From contig NC_057321.1 in the NCBI RefSeq assembly GCF_000687475.1, positions 1 to 64,000 of the forward strand: DNA of 64,000 nt. The letters are read 5' to 3'. The translations under genes and the position numbers were made by a program. Below are positions 46,588 to 59,000 of this stretch, in pieces; position 1 is the stretch's first letter; each line of letters begins with the position of its first letter. A model generated the notes under the pieces. It made no database searches. It was not told where the DNA came from and saw nothing but the letters and a program-made list of their open reading frames with translations. The DNA comes from Ustilaginoidea virens (Eukaryota; Ascomycota; Sordariomycetes; Hypocreales; Clavicipitaceae).

Positions 46588-46760
46588 TTAAGCAAAGCTG
46601 TGCCGAAGGTGCAGCGTGCGCTACATAAGTGCGTAAAGCATGCCTTCCAGCTTTGCTTCTTTAATAAGAGGCCAAGGGTGCTAAGCCACCACAATCACTA
46701 GCCACATGTCATTCAAGCCAGCGATCTGATTGGTCTAGAGGGCACTAAAACGTCCCTATT
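46588..46760 (+). repeat. 173-bp repeat Y, copy 1
   Basis: Nearly identical in reverse complement to 50,358-50,530 and of the same length. It contains GTGCCGAAGGTGCAGCGTGC and CACATGTCATTCAAGCCAGC. Its right edge abuts the LTR start at 46,761 exactly. Possibly a fragment of another retroelement terminus. Confidence 0.8.
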
Positions 46761-46937
46761 TGTCGGAATCGCTGTCGCAAGGTGCCCAATTGGGCACATT
46801 GCGACGGATGTGCCGCGCAACCGCTGCGCACGAAAAGGCCACATCATGTAATTCCCCCTCTTTTGCTTCCTTTCCTACTTCTCTTAGATAGTCATAAGTA
46901 AAGCAATAGAATCCGTTGCTTCGTGACCACCCGGTAC
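46761..46937 (+). mobile_element. truncated copia LTR, plus orientation
   Basis: It starts with the intact TGTCGGAATCGCTGTCGC terminus and runs in LTR sequence to GACCACCCGGTAC, where it switches directly into the reverse-oriented LTR. It lacks the last ~65 bp of a normal LTR. Confidence 0.8.
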
Positions 46938-47234
46938 TGTTGGTGTCACATCAAGGGGTACCCAGTTGTACGTAGGGTCGCGCGCATGGTATGATGTACC
47001 GGGTGGTCACGAAGCAACGGATTCTATTGCTTTACTTATAACTATCTAAGAAAGTAGAAAAAGGAGGCAAAAGAGGAATTACACGATATAGCCTTTTTGT
47101 GCGTATGCCGTGGTCACGTGCACCGGCGCGGTCAGGTCGGGCTGCCCGCGTGCCCTACCGGGCACAGTGCAGCGGTGCGCGGCACATCCGTCGCGATATG
47201 CCCAATTGGGCACCTTGCGATAGCGATTCCGACA
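46938..47234 (-). mobile_element. copia 3-prime LTR, minus orientation (297 bp)
   Basis: On the plus strand it begins TGTTGGTGTCACATCAAGGG and ends GCGATTCCGACA. It belongs to the minus-strand copia fragment to its right, with the polypurine tract just beyond. It carries an internal deletion of about 30 bp relative to the 51,895 copy. Together with the truncated plus LTR it forms a 474-bp fold-back beginning TGTCGG and ending CCGACA. Confidence 0.85.
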
Positions 47235-47529
47235 CTGGCAGCTTCTCTTTTTATAGAAGCAAACATCGGAATCGCTAGGATGTAAGGCGCATATAATAGA
47301 AAAGAAAGTGCGGCGCGGTCTCGGAAGGTTGTGCTGCCGATAATGTTGTCGCGCCACGCGGCAGCATTATACCGTATAGCCGGTATGTTGAATATTGCAG
47401 CCAAAATAAAGGGGCAGCAGTAAACGCAGTAAAAGCAGTAAATGCAGCGTTGAACACACCATTGAATATAGGAAAAATCCACCCACTTGCTACGCATGAT
47501 ATTACTAATAATACCTAAATTCGGTCACA

Positions 47530-48831
47530 TATTGACCGGCCTTTTTACTCACTATTCCATACGTATAATAATAGCCTTATTCCGGTCAATAAAGGTCTTA
47601 AGGGCTTTATTCGGTGTTTCTTTAGTTATTGCATCAGCGAGATTATCGTTCCTATTAATCTAATAGATCTTATAAATCTCCCGGCGCTTATATGACTATC
47701 GTAGGGCTATAATATCTATTATAAGCCTCTTTTCCTTAGTAGTGCCTAGCTTGATAAGGCATTTATATAGCGAAAACAAGTTTACATATATAACTGTAGG
47801 GATCTTCGGTAATCCCAGCCTGCTAGTAATCATATTGAGGGTTGTGTCTATTGCGTATGCGATATCGACCCCTTGCACTATAATATATAGCTCTGAAGCG
47901 AGTGTATTGTGCGTTACACGCTTACTCTTTGTGGAGCTATAAGTGATGATATTACCGGTCAGCTTAAAGGCATGGTCTGTGGGGTTATCTTCTTCTTTAT
48001 TCCCTAGTATAATAATGTAACCAATCTGGGAGCTTAAATCTTTATTGTTAGCAAAGGATCCGTTAATAAATATAAAGATCTTAGCTGTGGCAAGGGCCAA
48101 ATTGATGTACTGTAAGCTACGGTCCTGGTTGTTAAGCTGCTATTGAAGGCGTTTATTTAGTCTCGCGATATCCTTAGGGTTAGGTTATTGATATTGTGCT
48201 GCAATAGATAGGTCAAAGGATGCCTCGGGCTGGCAGACTGTAGTAATATAAGCGCCACGAGTGTGTTGTTCGATATAATTACGCTGAGCCGTAGGCGTAT
48301 TCTTGTCGATGGTCGCGATCTTCTTACTTTAACCTTTCTGGCATAAGATCATACTGTTAGTATTAGCCGTTAGTATACATCCGTTGAATATTAGGGGCAC
48401 GGTTGGTGATAGCTTCGTCTTAGGCTTGGCGTTAAAGCCTGCCTTAGTAAGCTCTAATTCTTCCCGTTGGAAGAAGGCATTATCACTTAGGCCGAGGGTA
48501 TCGTCAGTCTGTATACCTACGATACCGAAGCATATGGCATCGCTAGTATGGTTAGTATGGCTAGTATCGTTGTTACGGGAAGATACTAGCAAATAGGGGT
48601 CATAAGTAGATGTGGTTATGCCTAATTTCTCGCGATGGTGCCGGAAATATATTGCCTACTAGTGGGTGCCTGCCTCAGCTATTCTGTATAGTAGCTTGAC
48701 TACTTCTATAATAGTATTATTAGGATACTAGTATGCTATCTGCTTGGGTAGCTTGGTGATAATTGACCTATTAAGGGTCGTTAATGACTATACGTAAGCC
48801 TGCGTAATATCCTGTATCTAAAGGAATAGGC
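47530..48831 (-). pseudogene. copia reverse transcriptase C-terminus and RNase H, inactivated
   Basis: On the minus strand the reverse transcriptase part (48,592-48,329) reads CFGIVGIQTDDTLGLSDNAF; QTDDTL is the position of the copia YVDD catalytic motif. RNase H follows: RGAYITTVCQPEASFDLSIA (48,260-48,190), then FINGSFANNKDLSSQIGYII with the catalytic Asp replaced by Asn, and FKLTGNIITYSSTKSKR. Scattered TAG/TAA stops at Gln positions make it non-functional. Its 5-prime side is cut at 48,831 by the start of another LTR-like element. Confidence 0.88.
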
Positions 48832-49091
48832 TGTGAGTGTCACGGACTCGGGCTATGCCCGTGTCATGAGATTGGCTGGGGCTCGGGCTACGCCCGTGCC
48901 TAGCCCAGGACGGATTATATAAGGTAGACGCGCGGGCCGATGGGGCAACGCTAGGGCTCCAGCCCGCGCCACACACGGATATAAATAGGCCTCGGAGGGA
49001 CTCCTATTCGGGCCCCTTCCCTTGCTCCTTAGTTTATTCAATATATTCGATTGACGCCTATTCGCAGTCGCCCTAGGGCCAGTCCTTCACA
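48832..49091 (+). mobile_element. 260-bp LTR-like element X, plus copy
   Basis: It begins TGTGAGTGTCACGGACTCGG and ends GGGCCAGTCCTTCACA, so it has TGTGA...TCACA inverted ends. It contains GC-rich hairpins built on GGGCTACGCCCGTG. A copy of nearly equal length lies in reverse at 50,588-50,848. No matching target duplication flanks it, so it is probably the end of a larger element rather than a solo LTR. Confidence 0.7.
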
Positions 49092-50357
49092 GTGAGAGCG
49101 TTATAATAAGGGGGCTATTGATATTAGTAACCGTTGATTAGCCTATTAGATTATAGGGGACTGAATCAATATTAATTGCTTCTTATTATTACTATGACCT
49201 TATATGACGAGCCTAGATTTCTCGTATGGCGTATTTATGCCTTTGCCTTTGATTTCCCATACTATACATAAGTTGAATAGACGTTGGGCTCTATATTGAC
49301 CGATATTAAAGGTGACGAATCTAAACATATTATGGGCTTATAATGCTTCTGTTGCAAAATGGTGACTCAGAAAACTATTGGAAAGTATACTAAGTACCGA
49401 CAGTGGCGTATAAGGCGTTGCAGAATAAAACAAAAGCTGGTTAAAGATTTAAGGATGCACAAAAGGTTGACCAGAGCAAAGATGTCAGGGAAATCTGATT
49501 CTAATTGTTGGTGACTATTCTATCTAGAAAGATGGAATTTTGGGCATATTTCTACCATTTTGAAAAAGTGGTTGAAAATAATGAAAAACCGTAAAAATAG
49601 CGAAAAACCCGACGAAAAGTCGTCCTGCCCAACCGTGCCTAATATCCTACCCAATGCCTACCCAACCAAGCCCAGTGGCTTGTAGCGGTGTGCCGGATGC
49701 CTTATAACAGCCTGCCGTACGGGCCGGAAGCCCTATATTGGTGTGCCGTAAAGGCCCGGTATAGCGGGAGACTGTATATAGAAGGCCGAAAGTGCTGGGT
49801 TGCCTATTTGGTAATCCCGTAGAAATGCGCCGCCTGTTGTGGGCCCTGTGGCCCACTGTGACCGGCCGCTGTGGCCGGATGTGGGTCACTGTACCGGTGC
49901 CGTGACCGGCGCTGTGGCCCACTGTAATCGGCGTTGTGGGGCGCTGTGCCCTACCATAGCGCCTGGTAGAGCCACCGCGATATCTCAACGCAGAGACGTC
50001 GTATGGTGGCGAGACCAGTACCAAAATACAGCTAAAAAGGCGCTGATTTCAACAGGTTGTAGCGATGGCTAGGCTAGGATCACGCATAAGGGAATTAGAG
50101 GCGGGTGTTATTGCGCTATAAATCAGAGTAATTCCTCGTTATTTTATACTAATGGGATAAGATAGGCTCTATAAGGATTCGTCTATATATCTTTCTATTG
50201 GACCTAGCTTTCTGCGTCTCTTTTCCGCCACTTCGTTATAATCAAGCATAAACCCGACCTCTTGCAATACTAAATGCTATAGTAATAGCCTCATTTACGT
50301 CTCTTCAGAGTACGTACCGGATCCAGAAGGATACGTACCGGCTCTGTTTTTTCAGCC
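49092..50357. other. transposon-derived interior, partly unresolved
   Basis: It follows element X with GTGAGAGCGTTATAATAAGG, a possible primer-binding region. A 707-bp segment at 49,349-50,055 begins TGTTGCAAAATGGTGACTCA and ends GGCGCTGATTTCAACA, which has the TG...CA form of an LTR; I could not find a second complete copy. It includes a GC-rich GTGGCC-repeat patch at 49,850-49,950. The same GGCGCTGATTTCAA end recurs at 50,530. No intact gene. Confidence 0.45.
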
Positions 50358-50530
50358 AATAAGGGCGTTTTAGTGCCCTCTAGACCAATCAGATGGCTGG
50401 CTTGAATGACATGTGGCTAGTGATTGTAGTGGCTTAGTACCCCTAGCCTCTCATTAAAGAAGCAAAGCTGGAAGACACGCTTTACGCACTTACGTAGCGC
50501 ACGCTGCACCTTCGGCACAGTTTTGCTTAA
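50358..50530 (-). repeat. 173-bp repeat Y, copy 2
   Basis: Reverse complement of the copy at 46,588-46,760 with few differences. It is followed directly by AAAAGGCGCTGATTTCAA, shared with 50,036-50,053. Confidence 0.8.
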
Positions 50531-50587
50531 AAAGGCGCTGATTTCAATATAAGGTTATAATAGTAAAGCTAAGAGAGTCTATTTAAA

Positions 50588-50848
50588 TATAAAGGACTGA
50601 CCCTAGAGCTACTGCGAATAGGCGTTAAATGAATATATTAAATAGATTAAGAAGGAAAGAGAGAGGACCCGAATAGGGGCCTCTTAATAGTCTATTTATC
50701 CGTGCGTGGCATGGGTCGGAGCCCTGGCGTGGTCCCGTGACCCCGTGCCGCTGACCCATATGACCCTGCCTAGGCTAAGCACGGGCGTAGCCCGAGTCCA
50801 AGCCACATTATGGCGCGGGCGTAGCCCGTGCCCGTGATAAAGATCACA
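50588..50848 (-). mobile_element. 260-bp LTR-like element X, minus copy
   Basis: Inverted relative to the copy at 48,832. In the minus direction it starts TGTGATCTTTATCACGGGCA at 50,848 and ends GGGTCAGTCCTTTATA at 50,588, the RIP version of TCACA. Copia sequence resumes immediately at 50,849. Confidence 0.7.
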
Positions 50849-51640
50849 ATTATCGACAAAAATACGTCTATAGCCTAGCGTAATTATATCGAATAATATG
50901 CTTGTGGCGCTTATATTGCTATAGTCTGCCAGCCCGAGGCATCCTTTAATCTGTCTGTTGCGGCACAATATTAATAACCTGACCCTGACGATATCATAAG
51001 ATTAAATAAGTGCCTTTAATGGCAGATTGATAACTAGGACCGTGGCCTATAGTATATTAATTTGGCCCTTACAATAGCTAAGATTTTTATATTTATTGAC
51101 GGATCCTTTGCTAATAATAAAGATTTAAGCTCTTAGATTGGTTATATTATTATGCTAGGGAATGAAGAAGATAACCCTATAGATAATGCCTTTAAACTGA
51201 CCGGTAATGTTATCACTTATAGCTCTATAAAGAGTAAGCGTATAATACGCAGCGCACTTGCTTTAGAGCTGTATAGTATGGTGCAAGGGGTCGATATTGC
51301 ATACGCGATAGGCACCACCCTCAATATGATTACTAGTAGGCTAGGATTACTGAAGATTTTTATAGTTGTATGTATAGATTTGTTTTCACTATATAAATGA
51401 CTTGTTAAGCTAGGCACCATAAAGGAGAAGAGGCTTATAATAGATATTATGGCCTTACGATAGTTATATAAGCGCCGGATATCTATAAGATTCGTTAGAT
51501 CAATAGGAATAATAACCTCGCCGATGCAATAACTAAGGGAATGCCAAATAAAGCCCTTAAGACCTTTATTGACCGGAATAAGGCTGTTATTCGTATAGAA
51601 GGGTGGGTAAAGAGGCCGGTTAATATCTGACCGAATTTGG
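50849..51640 (+). pseudogene. copia RNase H fragment, inactivated
   Basis: It begins abruptly inside the reverse transcriptase/RNase H linker and reads GAYIAIVCQPEASFNLSVAA, then FIFIDGSFANNKDLSS with the catalytic Asp intact, FKLTGNVITYSSIKSKR and LALELYSMVQGVDIAYAIGT. Stops are TAG/TGA/TAA at former Gln or Trp codons. It is colinear with the minus-strand fragment at 47,530-48,831 and leads into the LTR at 51,895. Confidence 0.85.
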
Positions 51641-51894
51641 GTAATATTAGTGATATCATACGTGGCAAATATGTGGATTTCCTTAAGTTTAATGTTGTGT
51701 TTACTATGCCTTTTTCCCTCTTTATTTGGCTACGATATTTAATATACCGGCTATACGGTATGATACTGCCGCGCGGCGCGATGGTGTTATCGGAAGCATA
51801 ACCTTCCGAGACCGCGCCACACTTTCTTTTCTATGTATGCGCTTTATATCCTAGCGATTCCGATGTTTGCTTCTATAAAAAGAGAAGCTGCCAG

Positions 51895-52217
51895 TGTTGG
51901 AATCGCTGTCGCAAGGTGCCCAATTGGGCATATTGCGACGGATGTGCCGCGCAACTGCTGCGCACGATGTGGCCACTTTTGCCCCTGTGCCCGGTAGGGC
52001 ACGCGGGCAGCCCGACCCGACCGCGCCGGTGCACGTGACTACGGCACACGCACAAAAAGGCCATATCGTGTAATTCCCCCTCTTTTGCTTCCTTTCTTCC
52101 TTTTCTTAGATAGTCATAAGTAAAGCAATAGAATCCGTTGCTTCGTGACCACCCGGTACATCATCCCACGCGCGCGACCCTACGTACAACTGGGTACCCC
52201 TTGATGTGACACCAACA
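51895..52217 (+). mobile_element. copia 3-prime LTR (323 bp)
   Basis: It starts TGTTGGAATCGCTGTCGC and ends GTGACACCAACA: TGTTGG...CCAACA inverted termini. It is the least mutated LTR in the window and the best reference for the family. Confidence 0.88.
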
Positions 52218-53060
52218 AGGAAGCTTGCAGAGAAAATGCTATATTGAAGAAAGTTAATAAGCATTAACTGATTAATATTTGCTGCACCAGCTATTTATAG
52301 TGGGCACGGGGGTAGCTCTAAGAGGCTACTGTTCCCTCGGTTATGTATGTCATATCCTAGCCGAACATTCCCGATAATTACACGAATCCACCAATATCCC
52401 CAGCAACAGATATACATACATTGTAGGCCGATGCGGGTCAGGTGACAGGCCACCTGATAAAACCACGTGCAGCGATTCCGACAGTAAGATTTGACTCAGT
52501 CTTTGCTATATTCCGGCTCTGCCGTGCCACTGTAACCTCGGTAGTGCAAATGGCAAAATAAGAGGAAAGGCGATTGCAGAAGAATACTATTACTGGGCTA
52601 TATAGAGTACTACATATCGCGCCTGAAATAGAAGAAATCAAGGACATTTAGCCATCTTCATACTCAGATACCGTATACAATCTCTTAACATTTATTTCCC
52701 AAACAATATGAGCTATCAATTTTCTGTGCAGCGTTTAAATCCAGGCTGTAGCAGAACAGTTATCGGCCATATATGTTATACATTCTGTCGGCTGCCCTTC
52801 CCCGCCCCCTGTTCGATACGACCAAGCTAATTGTAAATAATAACCAACCCGTCAAATTTCAGTAGAAAACACCGGTAAGATAGGTACTATTGAAACAGTT
52901 CAGGCTAATTTCCGGCTTGGTAATTTAATGAAAATAATATATATGTATGGTCTAAGGTCGATTACTGTATTGTATTTATTTAAATATAGCGAGAGGCGAT
53001 TTACGGGAATAATGCTGCAAGTTTCTTATTTCTCCAGTATTCAGCACTAGCTGCAACACA
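52218..53060. other. downstream flank of adhesin gene C
   Basis: No gene seen. A short CAGCGATTCCGACAG at 52,469 equals the LTR terminal motif and may be a small LTR remnant. Frames are under 70 codons. Confidence 0.5.
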
Positions 53061-56000
53061 TTATGTGGTTGATATATATCCTCTAGGGCCTTCGAATGTA
53101 TATCCGCCCGCGCCTTCGCAAATTGATGAAAGGGTGAAAACATGATCCCCGTTCGCAGGTCTATAGCACCTATATAAAGGAACCGTCCCAGGCACCTGCG
53201 TCATAAAAATAGCGCCTAAGACAGCTTCTACAACGAAACCTGAATTTTCACAGTTGGGTGAGATAGTATCAAAGTGTAAGGTGTTGACAGTCAAAGGGTT
53301 TTTCCTGCAACGGTACCAAGGAACCGTGCCTAGCTCTTGCCTAGCCATGAGAAAGCCCAGACGCGTTTCAAACCGATAATATGTCTGTTCACAAGTGGGG
53401 TTATTTGTATCTAAGTGAAGAGCTGTATCAGGCTTAAAGCAACGATACAACGGGACCTTTGGGCCTGGTGTCCGAACGATAACCATCCCAGGCATGGTTC
53501 CATTAGGGGCAACGGTTTCTGTGGTGGCAATGGCCGCAGGAATAGTATAAGGTAAAGTCGTGGTAATATAAACCGGCGGAGTCCTAATGACTACGCTGCC
53601 TGGGTTTGTGCCACTAGGCAAGACAGTGAGGGTTGTCGGCACTGTATTCGTTCCAGACAGAGGTTCTATAACTGTAACATACGGAGAAACAGGAGGTGTC
53701 CGGATAATCACAGTTCCAGGAACCGTGCCACTGGCCGGAATAGTGGAAGTCCCGGCCAGAGTATTGTTTCCACTTAGCGTCTCTGTAATAGTAATATACG
53801 AAGCTGGTGGAGTCTCGACAAGAATGGTGCCCGGAGCCGTCCCTGTCGGCGGAATGGTAATAGTGACTACCTGAGTTAAACCAATAACAGCCTGCGTTAT
53901 AGTAACATAAGGTCCAGTAATCGCGGCAGGAGGTGTCTCAACGATAACTGTACCAGGCTGTGTCCCACTAGGTGGGATAGTGATAGTCACAGTAGAATTA
54001 AGGCCTATAACGGCTTGGGTTACTGTAATATATGGTCCTGTTACAGTTGGTGTGGCAGCTGCAGGCGTCTCCACAATGATTGTGCCAGGTAGCGTTCCAC
54101 TAGGTGGAATTGTAATAGTTGTTACAGCTGTAAGTCCAAGGACACCTTGCGTCATAGTAATATATGGTCCTGAGGCTTGTGCTACTGGGGTCTGTATCAT
54201 AATAGTTCCAGGAGCGGTACCAGATGGGGGTATGGTAATAGTAGTAGTTGCTGAAACTCCATAAACACCTAGAGTTAAGGTGACGTAGGGTGCATTGGTT
54301 ATAGGACCTATTGAGCCTGTTGGTGTCATAATGATGACACTGCCTGGATTTGTGTTACTCGGGGGGATAGTAATAGTTGTAGGTGATGTGATAGAGCCAC
54401 TAAGTACTTGAGTAATTGTAATATATGGAACTGCTAGTGAAGCTAATGGCGTAATAATGACAACGCTGCCGGCGTTCGTTCCGTTAGGGGGGATAGTGAG
54501 CGTTGTAGCGATGCTATTAGTCCCAGACATAGGCTGCGTAATTGTGACATACGAAGGACCAGTCGCCGGGGGCGTAATGATAACTACACTACCTGGGTTC
54601 GTACCACTAGGGGGGATGGTGAGGGTTGTAGGCACGATATTCGTGCCAGAGATAGGCTGCGTGATGGTTATATACGGCCCAGTCGCCGGGGGCGTAATGA
54701 TAACTACACTACCTGGGTTCGTACCACTAGGGGGGATGGTGAGGGTTGTAGGCACGATATTCGTGCCAGAGATAGGCTGCGTGATGGTTATATACGGCCC
54801 AGTCGCCGGGGGCGTAATGATAACTATGCTACCTGGATATGTGCCGCTAGGAGGTATAGTGACAGTGGTAGCGATGCTATTAGTGCCAGATATAGGCTGC
54901 GTGATGGTTATATACGGCCCAGTCGCCGGGGGCGTAATGATAACTATACTACCTGGGTTCGTACCACTAGGGGGGATGGTGAGGGTTGTAGGCACGATAT
55001 TCATGCCAGAGATAGGCTGCGTGATGGTTATATACGGCCCAGTCGCCGGGGGCGTAATGATAACTATGCTACCTGGATATGTGCCGCTAGGAGGTATAGT
55101 GACAGTGGTAGCGATGCTATTAGTGCCAGATATAGGCTGCGTGATGGTTATATACGGCCCAGTCGCCGGGGGCGTAATGATAACTATGCTACCTGGATAT
55201 GTGCCGCTAGGAGGTATAGTGACCGTGGTAGCGACGCTATTGGAGCCAGAGATAGGCTGCGTAATTGTGACATAGGAAGGGCCAGTCGCCGGCGGCGTAA
55301 TAATAACTACGCTACCTAGATTTGTACCACTAGGAGGTATAGTGACCCTGGTAGCGATGCTATTAGTGCCAGATATAGGCTGCGTGATGGTTATATACGG
55401 CCCAGTCGCCGGGGGCGTAATGATAACTATGCTACCTGGATATGTGCCGCTAGGAGGTATAGTGACCGTGGTAGCGACGCTATTGAAGCCAGAGATAGGC
55501 TGCGTAATTGTGACATAGGAAGGGCCAGTCGCCGGCGGCGTAATAATAAACACACTGCCTGGGTTTGTGCCGGCAGGGGGTATGGTGATCGTAGTAGGCA
55601 CGCTATTAGTGCCTGAGATAGGCTGTGTAAATGTCACATAAGAAGGTCCAGTAACCGGCGGCGTAATAATAACTATACTACCTGGGTTCGTGCCACTAGG
55701 GGGGATGGTGAGTGTTGTAGGCACGCTATTAGTGCCTGAGATAGGCTGTGTAAATGTCACATAAGAAGGTCCAGGAACCGGCGGCGTAATAATAAACACA
55801 CTGCCTGGGTTTGTGCCGCTAGGTGGTATAGTGATTATGGTCGGAACAGTATTAGTGCCGGAAAGGGGTTGCGTAATAGTCACATAGGACCCTGATAATG
55901 GCGGCGTAATAATAAACACACTGCCTGGGTTTGTACCGCTAGGGGGAATGGTGATCGTAGTAGGCACGCTATTAGTGCCTGAGATAGGCTGTGTAAATGT

Positions 56001-59000
56001 CACATAAGAAGGTCCAGGAACCGGCGGCGTAATAATAAACACACTGCCTGGGTTTGTGCCGCTAGGTGGTATAGTGATTATGGTCGGAACAGTATTAGTG
56101 CCGGAAAGGGGTTGCGTAATAGTCACATAGGACCCTGATAATGGCGGCGTAATAATAAACACACTGCCTGGGTTTGTGCCGCTAGGGGGGATGGTGATCG
56201 TAGTAGGCACGCTATTAGTGCCTGAGATAGGCTGTGTAAATGTCACATAAGAAGGTCCAGGAACCGGCGGCGTAATAATAAACACACTGCCTGGGTTTGT
56301 GCCGCTAGGTGGTATAGTGATTATGGTCGGAACAGTATTAGTGCCGGAAAGGGGTTGCGTAATAGTCACATAGGACCCTGATAATGGCGGCGTAATAATA
56401 AACACACTGCCTGGGTTTGTACCGCTAGGGGGAATGGTGATCGTAGTAGGCACGCTATTAGTGCCTGAGATAGGCTGTATAAACGTCACATAAGAAGTTC
56501 CAGTGACCGGCGGCGTAACAAGAACTACACTACCTGGGTTCGTGCCACTAGGGGGGATGGTGAGTGTTGTAGGCACGCTATTAGTCCCAGAGATAGGCTG
56601 TGTAAAAGTCACATAAGAAGGTCCAGTTACCGGCGGCGTGATAATATACACACTGCCTGGGTTCGTGCCACTAGGGTGGATGGTGAGTGTTGTAGGCACG
56701 CTATTAGTCCCAGAGATGGGCTGTGTAAATGTCACATAAGAAGGTCCAGTTACCAGCGGCGTGATAATAAACATACTGCCTGGGTTCGTGCCACTAGGGG
56801 GGATGGTGATCGTAGTAGGCACGCTATTAGTCCCAGAGATAGGCTGTGTAAATGTCACATAAGAAGGTCCAGGAACCGGCGGCGTAATAATAAACACACT
56901 GCCTGGGTTTGTGCCGCTAGGTGGTATAGTGATTATGGTCGGAACAGTATTAGTGCCGGAAAGGGGTTGCGTAATAGTCACATAGGACCCTGATAATGGC
57001 GGCGTAATAATAAACACACTGCCTGGGTTTGTACCGCTAGGGGGAATGGTGATCGTAGTAGGCACGCTATTAGTGCCTGAGATAGGCTGTATAAACGTCA
57101 CATAAGAAGTTCCAGTGACCGGCGGCGTAACAAGAACTACACTACCTGGGTTCGTGCCACTAGGGGGGATGGTGAGTGTTGTAGGCACGCTATTAGTCCC
57201 AGAGATAGGCTGTGTAAAAGTCACATAAGAAGGTCCAGTTACCGGCGGCGTGATAATATACACACTGCCTGGGTTCGTGCCACTAGGGTGGATGGTGAGT
57301 GTTGTAGGCACGCTATTAGTCCCAGAGATGGGCTGTGTAAATGTCACATAAGAAGGTCCAGTTACCAGCGGCGTGATAATAAACATACTGCCTGGGTTCG
57401 TGCCACTAGGGGGGATGGTGATCGTAGTAGGCACGCTATTAGTCCCAGAGATAGGCTGTGTAAATGTCACATAAGAAAGTCCAGTAACCGGCGGCGTAAT
57501 AATAACTATACTACCTGGGTTCGTGCCACTAGGGGGGATGGTGAGTGTTGTAGGCACGCTATTAGTGCCTGAGATAGGCTGTGTAAATGTCACATAAGAA
57601 GGTCCAGTTACCGGCGGCGTGATAATAAACACACTGCCTGGGTTCGTGCCGCTAGGGGGTATAGTGACCGTGGTAGGAATGCTGTTACTTCCTGAAAGCT
57701 GCTGTGTAATAGTAACATACGGGGCGGTAAATGGTGGCGTAATAATAAGCACGGTGCCGATGTTTGTGCCGCTAGGAGGAATCGTTATCGTTGTGGCTAT
57801 TGTTAGGGATCCAGTAAATGCCTGGGTGAGCGTAATCATGCCTGCTGTTGCCGGCGGCGTAATAATAAGTACACTCCCTGGATTGGTGCCGCTGGGTGGG
57901 ATAGTGATAGTGGTAGGCACCGTAAGAGATCCGCTGAATGGTTGTAATACTGTTACCATGCCTCCCGTTGCTGGCGGCGTAAAGATGACTATGCTTCCTG
58001 GGTTCGTGCCGCTGGGTAGAATCGTCATGGTTGTGGCTACTGTAAACGTTCCTGTAAATGGCTGTGTAAGTGTAACATAGGGCCCTGTTCCTGGCGGCGT
58101 AACAATAACAACTGATCCTGGAATTGTGCCACTAGCAGGCACGGTGAATGTAGTAGGAACGGTAAGGGTCCCTGAATACGGCTGAAATATAGTAACCTGA
58201 CCGGCTGATGCTGGCGGCGTAACAATAATAACCGATCCTGGATTTGTGCCACTTGAAGGCACGGTAAATGTAGTAGGAACGGTCAGGGACCCTGAATAGG
58301 GCTGAAATATAGTAACCTGAACTACTGATGCTGGCGGCGTTATGATTATAATAGACCCTGGATTTGTGCCGCTAGGAGGAATTGTAAATGTAGTTGGAAC
58401 CGTAAGTGATCCGGTATATGACTGGAGTATAGTGACCAGTCCTGTTGCCGTCCATGTCGCACTACCTAGGCTTGCACCGCTAGGAGGGAGCGTAATAGTT
58501 GCCAATACCGTGATCGAGCTACTGCTAGCTTGGGTTATCATTATGGAGGACGCTATCGATATCCCGCTAGCATTATCGCTCGATGTAACAGACACTCGTT
58601 CATATAGAGATAGCGCGATCGCTGTAGGAAGAGTCGACTGCCGCTTCTGTAAACCGCCGTTTATTACTTGCGCACTCTGTCCGCCGCAGCATTGGTTGTT
58701 ATTCCCCGGGCATAGAATATTACATGTATCCTTGGTTGTTATTCCAAGACTTGCATCTAGGTTTCCGCCACAATAACAGTCGCTGTCGGCAGGAGGGTAA
58801 ATTAGCATGCAATATCCCTGCTTTTTATAGCGCGCCGGAGCACATTCATTCCTTACTTATTATATACGCCCATATAGCGGGTTGTGCATTTTGCCGCACA
58901 AGTATCAAGGTCCATTGACTTGCTTGCAGCAATCTTTATAAAACCCGGAAACCCAGCTGTAGAGACTGCGCACCCGACAAACTTGAAGCCGCCCGACACT

